28,913 nt of DNA from positions 1-28,913 of the forward strand of contig DASWOJ010000163.1 in the NCBI GenBank assembly GCA_036398775.1. Direction: 5' to 3'. Of this stretch, positions 23,295 to 28,913 are shown piece after piece. The notes beneath the pieces are model-generated. The model saw only the letters and a program-made list of their open reading frames with translations. It did not search any database and had not been told where the DNA came from. The DNA comes from DASWOJ01 sp036398775. GTDB taxonomy: Bacteria > Pseudomonadota > Alphaproteobacteria > Acetobacterales > Acetobacteraceae. Each line of letters starts with the position of its first letter. Positions within the stretch are counted from its first letter, which is position 1. The translations under genes and the position numbers were made by a program.

Positions 23295-24316
23295 GCCGGT
23301 AGGGCTGGAATGCCGACCGTGGCGGGGGAAACCTTGGCCTTGCCGCTGTTGAACAGTTGCCAGGCATTGGCCTGAACCGCCGGAAAGGCGAGCCTCTGGG
23401 CCTCCTCGCCGCTGACTGGGCCGAACAGGGCGCCGTTCTTGGCGGCGTAGGCCTTCAACTTGGCGCTGTTGGCGATCGTGTCGCGCCAGATGGCCTCCAA
23501 GGCGGCAACGACCTCGGCCGGGACACCCTTGGGCAGGAAGATGCCGAAGTAGTTGGCCGGGGCGGTGAAGCCCTTGATGGTGTCGGACAGCGGCAGGATG
23601 GTGCCGAAGCCTTCCAGCGAAACCGGCTTGTCGCTGATGGCGGCGAGGGGGCGCAGCAACTTGCCGCGGATCATCTCGGCCTCGTCGGTGGCGACCTGGC
23701 TGGTGGCAATGGTCTCGCCGGCGACGGTGGCGACCACGGCCGGATTGCCGCCGTCATAGGTCACGTTGCGGTAGGTGACCTTGGCGGCATTGGCCAGCAT
23801 GTCCATCGCCGCATGCCCGGCGGAGGTGACGCCCGCCGTGGCGACCGTGATGGCGCCGGGCTTGGCCCGCATGCCCTCGATCAGCTCGGCGACGGTCTGG
23901 TAGGGCTGCTTCGGATTGACGGCGAGCACGGCGACGTTGGCAACGCTGAGGAACAGGTTCCAGTCGGTAATGCGGGCCTTGACCGAGCCCAGCGTCTCGT
24001 ATGCGCCGAGGTCCTGCACGGCGCCGCTGGTCCAGGTGTAGCCGTCCTTAGCAGCATCCAGCGTGCTTTTGGTGCCGATGGCGCCGGATGCGCCGGGCTG
24101 GTTGATGATGACGATGGACTGGCCGAGCGGGCCTTCGAGTTCGGCAGCGACGAGGCGGGTCACCTGGTCGGTGGAGCCGCCGGCGGCCCAGGGAACGATG
24201 AGGTTGATGGGCCGCGACGGCTTCCAGGCGGCAGTTTGCGCCCGGCTGGCCGCCGGCGCGGCAAGGAGGCCGAAGCTGGCGCCCAACAGTGTGCGCCGGG
24301 TAGTCTGCACGGTCAT
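23291..24316 (-). CDS. tctC: Tripartite tricarboxylate transporter receptor TctC (Bug family)
   Basis: This 341-residue protein starts at the ATG at 24316, seven bases after GAGGG. The leader has a twin-arginine pattern (TTRRTLLGASFGLLAAPAASRAQ). The mature protein opens with the Bug signature PSRPINLIVPWAAGGSTDQVTRLVAAELEG, then NQPGASGAIGTKSTLDAAKDGYTW. Later blocks include FLPKGVPAEVVAALEAIWRDT. Bug receptors bind carboxylates through two ordered waters and main-chain contacts in the first loops and hand them to TctAB. The companion enzymes in the operon imply that the bound compound is then oxidised or reduced in the cytoplasm. Confidence 0.95.
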   Translation of the reverse strand: MTVQTTRRTLLGASFGLLAAPAASRAQTAAWKPSRPINLIVPWAAGGSTDQVTRLVAAELEGPLGQSIVIINQPGASGAIGTKSTLDAAKDGYTWTSGAVQDLGAYETLGSVKARITDWNLFLSVANVAVLAVNPKQPYQTVAELIEGMRAKPGAITVATAGVTSAGHAAMDMLANAAKVTYRNVTYDGGNPAVVATVAGETIATSQVATDEAEMIRGKLLRPLAAISDKPVSLEGFGTILPLSDTIKGFTAPANYFGIFLPKGVPAEVVAALEAIWRDTIANSAKLKAYAAKNGALFGPVSGEEAQRLAFPAVQANAWQLFNSGKAKVSPATVGIPALPA

Positions 24317-24337
24317 GGCGTTCCCTCGTTTTCCTGC

Positions 24338-25507
24338 TTACAGGGTGATGCGACGGCCCTCTTCAGCGGCCTGGTAGGCGGCGTAGTGCACGCGGATGGC
24401 TTCATACGCCAGGTCGAGCCCGGCAATCGGCTGGCGGCCGGTGGCGGCGCATTCCATGAAGTCCTGGATCTCGCCTTGGTAGCCGCGGGTCCACTCCTCT
24501 TCGAGGCAGACCATCTGCCACCCGGTCTTCCGGTCCACCTTCTCCGTGATGTAGACGCCGGCCAGCTTCTCCTCGTCGGTCGCGTAGCTCACCATGTGGG
24601 TGTTGGGGGCGATGTTGGCGTTGAGCACGCCGCCGCTGGTGTAGGTTTCCACCAAGTTGCGCACGCCGCCCAGGATCATGTCGCCGGCGAACACCGTGGC
24701 CTTGGTGCTGTCGCTCCAGGTCAGGGTGAGCATGCCCCAGTCTTCCACGTCCACCGGATGGGCGTTGAGGTAGCGGCGGTCGGCCTCCGGCACGTGCGGG
24801 GTGATGAGGCCGACATCGCAGGTGACGTCCTTCACGGTGATATGCTCACCGCGGGCCTGGGCTTCGACCTGCTTGAGATGGAGGGCGGCTGACAGCGGGT
24901 GGCAGCCCTGGCGGAGCAGGGCGCCACCCCCGGTCATGTCCCAGCGGGCAGCATGCTCGGCATGGGAGCCGCTGTGGCTTTCCTCGGCCTTGATGAACAG
25001 GACCTTGTCCTTGGTGGCGCGCAGGATCTCGGCGGTCTTGCGGACAGCCGGGGCATAGACCCAGTCCTCGGCATACAGGAACAGCTTGCCGGTGGCGCGA
25101 ATGGCGGCCGCGGTGCGGTCCATCTCCGCCATCACGCGTTCGAACATCTGGGCTTTCGGGACCTTAAGGCCGATGGGCGTGGGATCGCCCTCCCTGCCGA
25201 AGTAGCCGGTGAACGGCTTCTCGCAGATCACGTGCTTGCCGGCCTGCATGCAGGTGACGACCATCTCGGTATGGGTCGCGGGCGGGGTGCACAGGTCGAT
25301 GACGTCAACCGCCGGGTCGTCCAGCAGGCTCCGCCAATCCCGGGTGGTGTGCGGGATGGCGTGGCGGCGGGCAAAGTCCTCCACCTTGTCCCCGCGCGAG
25401 CAGGCGGTGCGGACCTGAACGTTGACCCCATAGACCCGGCGGTAGGCGTGCATGTGCAGCTCGGCCACGAAGCCCGTCCCGACGACCGCAACGCCGATGG
25501 TGGGCAT
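24338..25507 (-). CDS. Gfo/Idh/MocA-family dehydrogenase
   Basis: I start at the ATG at 25507, seven bases after the preceding stop, giving 389 residues. TTG 25522 would add five residues and overlap. The NAD(P)-binding motif is VAVVGTGFVAELHMHAY (residues 5-21). The catalytic lysine is in ICEKPFTG, the conserved EKP of the family, preceded by DLCTPPATH. An alpha/beta C-terminal domain follows, with WDMTGGGALLRQGCHPLSA, where the second catalytic residue usually lies (GGGxxxDxGxH; here Gln-Gly-Cys-His). These enzymes oxidise ring or chain hydroxyls of sugars, inositols and related acids. In the operon it lies between the flavin enzyme and tctC, so it should act on the imported compound. Confidence 0.92.
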   Translation of the reverse strand: MPTIGVAVVGTGFVAELHMHAYRRVYGVNVQVRTACSRGDKVEDFARRHAIPHTTRDWRSLLDDPAVDVIDLCTPPATHTEMVVTCMQAGKHVICEKPFTGYFGREGDPTPIGLKVPKAQMFERVMAEMDRTAAAIRATGKLFLYAEDWVYAPAVRKTAEILRATKDKVLFIKAEESHSGSHAEHAARWDMTGGGALLRQGCHPLSAALHLKQVEAQARGEHITVKDVTCDVGLITPHVPEADRRYLNAHPVDVEDWGMLTLTWSDSTKATVFAGDMILGGVRNLVETYTSGGVLNANIAPNTHMVSYATDEEKLAGVYITEKVDRKTGWQMVCLEEEWTRGYQGEIQDFMECAATGRQPIAGLDLAYEAIRVHYAAYQAAEEGRRITL

Positions 25508-25514
25508 GGCTGGG

Positions 25515-27002
25515 TCAGGCAAGCCGGACCGCCTTCTTCACCTCGGCGAGCTGCCGGGCCTCGGGCGCCTTCTTGTAGAGCGGGTCGAGCGGGTAGCAGC
25601 CGGAGATGATGCCGTTGCGCGGGGCGGTGGTGCAGTCGCTGAAGGTCCGGCAGATGCGCTTCTTCTGCAGCGCCCCGGTACGGAGCACGTCCCGCGGCAG
25701 CTCCGGGTAGGACAGCACCATGCGGCCGAGGCCGACGAAATCGGTCCAGCCCTCGCGGACCGCCGCCTGGGCGATGTGGGGCAGGTAGTCCTGCAGGTAG
25801 GTGTAGCCACTGCCAACGAGGGTGAAGTGCGGGAAACGCTGCTTGAGCGCGCGGGTGGTGTGCAGCAGGCGGAGCACGCCGACGAGCGGTTCTTCCGGCG
25901 GGCGATAGCCGTCGGACGGCGGATAAAGCGCCGGGCGGGTGATATGGGGATTGTAGTAGGGACTGCCGGCGGTGACGTTCAGCAAGGTGATGCCGAGCTG
26001 GTCCATGATTTCGCAAAAGGCGATGGCGGGGGCGAAGTCTGGCTCGGTCGGATCGTCCGCCTGGGCACCGAACACGTCCTGGTAGCTGCCGTCCCAGGCT
26101 TCGGGGATGCCGGGGCCGAGGGAGGTGGCGGTGGACAGCGCCGGGTCTGGCCGGAAGGGCACCAGGTCAATGGCGCTGAGGCGGACGCCGAGGACGAGGC
26201 CGGGTGCTTCGGCCCGGATGCCGGCTGCGATCTCCCGCAGGAACCGGGTGCGGTCCTCAAGGCTGCCGCCGAAGCGGCCCGGGCGGTGCACGGCGCTGAG
26301 GAACTCGTGGCCGAGATAGCCGTGGCAGTGCTTGAGGTCCACGAAGTCGTAGCCGCATGCCTGGGCACGTTTTGCAGCCGTCACGAAGTCCTGGATCAGG
26401 CGTTCGATGTCGCCATCCGTCATGACTGGGTGATCGGCGGGCAGGCCGAACTTCCGGTTGAGGATGGGGTGGTTGTAGAGGATGACCGGCTCCAGGGGGC
26501 CGCCGGGGTTGGGGCGGCAGAAGCGCCCGGAATGGGTGAGCTGCAGGCCGATGAACAACGGACCGGTGTCGCCGCCCTCCGCCTCCGTGTGGGCCGCGAT
26601 GAGGGTGTCGCGGAGGGAGGCGATGTCGCCCATCGTGTCCTCCGTCATCAAGAGCTGACGGGGGTTGGCCCGGCCGTCGTGCCGCACGGCAACAGCCTCG
26701 CCGCACCAGATCAGCTTGGCGCCGGAGCGGCCGAAGTTCGCCCAGCGGTGACGCGTGTGTTCGGTGGGCCGGCCGTCCTGCGTGCCGTCCCAGCCTTCCA
26801 TGGGCAAGATGCAGAAGCGGTTGGCAAGATGCGGGCCGCCGATGTCATATGGTTGCGCAAGGGGTGAGCCGGGGCCGGTCTCGACTACCTTGTCACATGG
26901 GAAGCTCAGCCCTGAAGCGCCGGCATGGGCGAGGAAGCCATCAATGCCGCCCAGGGAGGCGACCTTGGAATATTCGCCGAATTTCAGCTTCGTTCCCTCC
27001 AC
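25515..27002 (-). CDS. Old-yellow-enzyme-type NADH:flavin oxidoreductase with Cys cluster
   Basis: This 495-residue protein starts at GTG 27002; no strong ribosome-binding site is seen. It has an N-terminal extension of about 50 residues, then the FMN-binding TIM barrel: NRFCILPMEGWDG, LFIGLQLTHSGRF, DFVTAAKRAQACGYDFVDLKH, the active-site-region motif HCHGYLGHEFLSAVHRPGRFGGSLEDRTRFL and DFVGLGRMVLSYPELP. After the barrel comes a Cys-rich segment ICRTFSDCTTAPRNGIISGC with spacing C-x5-C-x11-C. This resembles the 4Fe-4S region of 2,4-dienoyl-CoA reductase (C-x2-C-x3-C-x11-C) but has three cysteines, not four. The C-terminal flavodoxin-like NADH domain of that enzyme is absent. It is the first gene of the tct operon and probably reduces or oxidises a C=C bond in the imported substrate. 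Confidence 0.85.
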   Translation of the reverse strand: MEGTKLKFGEYSKVASLGGIDGFLAHAGASGLSFPCDKVVETGPGSPLAQPYDIGGPHLANRFCILPMEGWDGTQDGRPTEHTRHRWANFGRSGAKLIWCGEAVAVRHDGRANPRQLLMTEDTMGDIASLRDTLIAAHTEAEGGDTGPLFIGLQLTHSGRFCRPNPGGPLEPVILYNHPILNRKFGLPADHPVMTDGDIERLIQDFVTAAKRAQACGYDFVDLKHCHGYLGHEFLSAVHRPGRFGGSLEDRTRFLREIAAGIRAEAPGLVLGVRLSAIDLVPFRPDPALSTATSLGPGIPEAWDGSYQDVFGAQADDPTEPDFAPAIAFCEIMDQLGITLLNVTAGSPYYNPHITRPALYPPSDGYRPPEEPLVGVLRLLHTTRALKQRFPHFTLVGSGYTYLQDYLPHIAQAAVREGWTDFVGLGRMVLSYPELPRDVLRTGALQKKRICRTFSDCTTAPRNGIISGCYPLDPLYKKAPEARQLAEVKKAVRLA

Positions 27003-27064
27003 GACGGCCCGGCTGCCGGACCATGTTCCTCGCGACCCGGAGCCTGCGGCGGCCGGTGGGTGCT

Positions 27065-27087
27065 GTCAACAATCCCGCTCGATTGAC
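27065..27087. promoter_or_regulatory. Inverted repeat in the divergent promoter region
   Basis: The 137-base gap between the divergent starts (27002 minus, 27140 plus) contains GTCAA at 27065 and TTGAC at 27083, an inverted repeat with 13 bases between. On the minus strand 27069-27064 reads TTGACA, a perfect -35 hexamer. On the plus strand TTGACT at 27083 can serve the same role. One regulator bound here could control both directions. No matching -10 elements are obvious. Confidence 0.35.
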
Positions 27088-27139
27088 TTGGGGCCGAGGG
27101 CGCCAGCAAGGTGACGGCCCATTGCGGGAGACGTCATGC

Positions 27140-28309
27140 ATGCCGAACGGGCATATCGACCTGCCGGTGGCTGGTGGCCGGTTGGCACCTTACACGGTGC
27201 GGAAGCCAAGGTCGTTTCCGAAGCCGTCCGGGCCGTTGACGCGGGTCGTGTATTCCGCCGCGCACGTGGTGGCTGACCCATGGGCGGCGGCGGACCCGTG
27301 GGTGGATGCACCCATAGATTGGGATGGGACGCTGGCGTTCCGCAGGCATCTGTGGAGCCTGGGCCTGGGCGTGGCCGAGGCTATGGACACGGCACAGCGC
27401 GGGATGGGGCTGGGCTGGACGCAGAGCCTCGAATTGATACGGCGATCAGTGGCGGAAAGCCGGACTATTCCGGGCGCTCGCATCGCCTCCGGTGCCGGGA
27501 CGGACCACCTGGCGCCGGGCCGGGCCTGCTCGGTGGACGAGGTAATTGCGGCCTATGAGATGCAGTGCGAGGCGATCGAGGGCGTGGAAGGCGACATCAT
27601 CCTCATGGCTTCCCGGGCGTTGGTGGCGGCCGCACGCGGGCCGGACGACTACCACCGCGTTTATGGCCGCGTGCTGCCGCAGCTTCGCGGCAAGGCGGTG
27701 CTGCACTGGCTGGGCGAGATGTTCGACCCGGCGCTCGCGGGCTATTGGGGCTACGACGACCACTGGGCGGCGATGGACGTCTGCCTCGACGTGATCCGCA
27801 CCCATGCGGACAAGGTGGACGGCATCAAGGTCTCCCTGCTTGATAAGGACAAGGAAATGGCAATGCGCGCGCGCTTGCCCGAAGGCGTGCGGATGTACAC
27901 CGGAGATGATTTCAACTATCCCGAGCTGATCGAAGGAGCGGACGGCGTGCACTCGGATGCGTTGCTGGGCATCTTCGACCCGATCGCTACGGCGGCAGCG
28001 GCGGCACTGGGCCAGTTGGCGGCAGGCGATGCGGCGGGATTCAGGGAAACGCTCGCGCCGACCGTTCCGCTCAGCCGGCACGTATTCCAGGCACCGACCC
28101 GGTTCTACAAGACTGGGGTGGTGTTCATGGCATACCTGAACGGCCACCAGAACCATTTCACCATGGTGGGCGGGCAGCAATCGGCACGCTCGATGCTGCA
28201 TCTGGCGGAGTTGTTCCGCCTGGCAGACGCGGCCGGGCTGCTGGTGGAACCGGACCGGGCCTGCGCGCGGATGCAGGCGGTGCTGGCGGGGTATGGGGTG
28301 GGTGTTTAG
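27140..28309 (+). CDS. DUF993 family protein (aldolase-like TIM barrel)
   Basis: This 389-residue protein starts at the ATG at 27140, nine bases after GGGAG. Recognisable blocks are RVVYSAAHVVADPWA, the segment ending GLGVAEAMDTAQRGMGLGW, RIASGAGTDHLAPG, IILMASRALVAAARGPDDYHRVYGRVL, VLHWLGEMFDPALAGYWGYDD, KVDGIKVSLLDKDKEMAMRARLP, VRMYTGDDFNYPELIEGADG, and TRFYKTGVVFMAYLNGHQNHFTMVGGQQSARS. The family is annotated DUF993, related to dihydrodipicolinate synthase/KDPG aldolase-type barrels. The Lys of GIKVSLL would be the candidate Schiff-base residue; I infer this from fold logic, not from a characterised member. It is divergent from the TTT/oxidoreductase operon, with a shared promoter region. 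A role as the C-C lyase or hydratase of the same pathway is likely. The gene looks intact. Confidence 0.85.
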   Translation: MPNGHIDLPVAGGRLAPYTVRKPRSFPKPSGPLTRVVYSAAHVVADPWAAADPWVDAPIDWDGTLAFRRHLWSLGLGVAEAMDTAQRGMGLGWTQSLELIRRSVAESRTIPGARIASGAGTDHLAPGRACSVDEVIAAYEMQCEAIEGVEGDIILMASRALVAAARGPDDYHRVYGRVLPQLRGKAVLHWLGEMFDPALAGYWGYDDHWAAMDVCLDVIRTHADKVDGIKVSLLDKDKEMAMRARLPEGVRMYTGDDFNYPELIEGADGVHSDALLGIFDPIATAAAAALGQLAAGDAAGFRETLAPTVPLSRHVFQAPTRFYKTGVVFMAYLNGHQNHFTMVGGQQSARSMLHLAELFRLADAAGLLVEPDRACARMQAVLAGYGVGV

Positions 28310-28531
28310 TGGACAACCGGCCTCGGCATTGTTGCAAGGCTGGGCCGGGCCTACCCGGACGATATTCAAGCAACCGGGAGGGAGATGTGCTTTGCCTTTA
28401 AGATTATGGGGTTCGCGGCGGAGCGCCTGCACGCGCCAAATTGCCATTGCATCCGATCTCGTTGCTGTTCCTGTTTCAACCGGCTAGCGTCCCAGGCAAT
28501 GGCCAGAGAAGCCAACGGGGAGCACGGGACA

Positions 28532-28913
28532 ATGACGCAGACCTGTCACGGCCGCCGCGACCTGCTGGGGGTTGCGCTAGCTACAACGCTTGGCTCGGCC
28601 ACGGTTTTGGGCGCTGCCCGGAGCAGGGCAGCCGAAGCAGGGCCGCCCCGCACGGGGATCGACGACGTGCTCCGCCGGGCCGTTGAGGCCCGCGAGGTTC
28701 CCGGCATTGTCGCGGTGGCCGCGACCGATAAGGGCGTGTTCTACGAGGGCGCGTTCGGCACGCGGGACCTCACGAAGGGGCCGCCCATGACGCTGGATAC
28801 GGTGTTCCGCATCGCCTCGATGACCAAGGCGGTAACCTCGGTCGCCGCCCTGCAGCTCGTCGAACAGGGCAAGCTGAAGCTTGATGACCCCGTGCCCCCC
28901 ATTGACCCGGCCC
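28532..28913 (+). CDS. Serine beta-lactamase-family hydrolase, 5' part only
   Basis: The frame starts at the ATG at 28532 after GGGGAG and stays open to the end of the window (127 codons visible). A leader with paired arginines (RRDLLGVALATTLGSATVLGA) suggests Tat or Sec export. The mature part shows VEAREVPGIVAVAATDKGV, FYEGAFGTRDL, and TVFRIASMTKAVTSVAALQLVEQGKLKLDDPV. SMTK is the S-x-x-K catalytic tetrad of class C beta-lactamases, DD-peptidases and EstB-like esterases. Most such free-standing proteins in alphaproteobacteria are esterases or peptidases rather than antibiotic-resistance enzymes. The Y-x-N and third motifs lie beyond the window, so subclass cannot be told. Confidence 0.88.
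   Translation, partial: MTQTCHGRRDLLGVALATTLGSATVLGAARSRAAEAGPPRTGIDDVLRRAVEAREVPGIVAVAATDKGVFYEGAFGTRDLTKGPPMTLDTVFRIASMTKAVTSVAALQLVEQGKLKLDDPVPPIDPA

Noticed and set aside
23357..24892. 511-codon plus-strand open frame, and similar long frames at 21179-22258, 25452-26867 and 15790-16713
   Set aside because: Each mirrors a well-supported minus-strand gene and has antisense-type composition with many Gly, Arg, Ala and His residues; none has recognisable motifs.
1..28913. CRISPR array, tRNA or rRNA genes
   Set aside because: No regularly spaced direct repeats, no cloverleaf-like sequence and no rRNA segments were recognised by eye; small RNAs cannot be excluded without covariance searches.

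Overview
The window is high-GC DNA, apart from a few AT-richer patches near 5.35-5.55 kb and 14.5-14.7 kb. It carries many solute-uptake and oxidative catabolic genes. Bug-type (TctC) receptors, a SoxC-like sulfite dehydrogenase with its cytochrome, creatininase-family and LLM-family enzymes, and RTX-like secreted proteins together suggest an alphaproteobacterium, possibly Acetobacteraceae (Roseomonas-like). This assignment is an inference from gene style; no rRNA, tRNA or marker gene is present.

Region 1 (1-7.2 kb) is an accessory and decayed zone. It holds a truncated IS110-family transposase with an internal stop, which cuts an acyltransferase gene. Next come an intact cbtBA pair (predicted cobalt uptake), a LysE/RhtB exporter, an intact secreted beta-repeat protein facing a C-terminal fragment of a paralogue, a 170-bp inverted-repeat element, a vapBC toxin-antitoxin pair, and the C-terminal part of a serine recombinase. 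A 15-bp palindromic motif recurs three times between 1.18 and 4.58 kb.

Region 2 (7.2-14.5 kb, + strand) starts with an ABC uptake operon: substrate-binding protein, creatininase-family amidohydrolase and two permeases, with no ATPase in view. A second binding-protein gene follows and is cut off after about 65 codons. Related degenerate repeats lie on both sides of this operon. Next comes a set of exported redox proteins: a flavin amine oxidase with a twin-arginine leader, a c-type cytochrome, and a broken RidA-like gene that also encodes a leader peptide. This looks like a periplasmic amine-oxidation module.

Region 3 (15.1-21.2 kb, mainly - strand) contains a SoxC-like molybdenum sulfite dehydrogenase overlapping its cytochrome c, a truncated ornithine cyclodeaminase-family gene, an LLM flavin monooxygenase (NtaA/DszA/DmoA type) and a monomeric sarcosine/N-methyltryptophan oxidase-type flavoenzyme. 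It ends in an insertion-sequence graveyard (IS5-like and IS1595-like pieces) beside the C-terminal remnant of a LivF-type ATPase.

Region 4 (21.2-28.9 kb) is the most coherent system. One - strand operon encodes an old-yellow-enzyme-type oxidoreductase, a Gfo/Idh/MocA dehydrogenase and a complete tripartite tricarboxylate transporter (TctC, TctB, TctA). Divergent from it is a DUF993 gene encoding a predicted aldolase-like TIM barrel. I read this as an uptake-and-degradation pathway for an unidentified carboxylated, possibly sugar-like, compound. A serine beta-lactamase-family hydrolase starts at 28532 and runs off the window.
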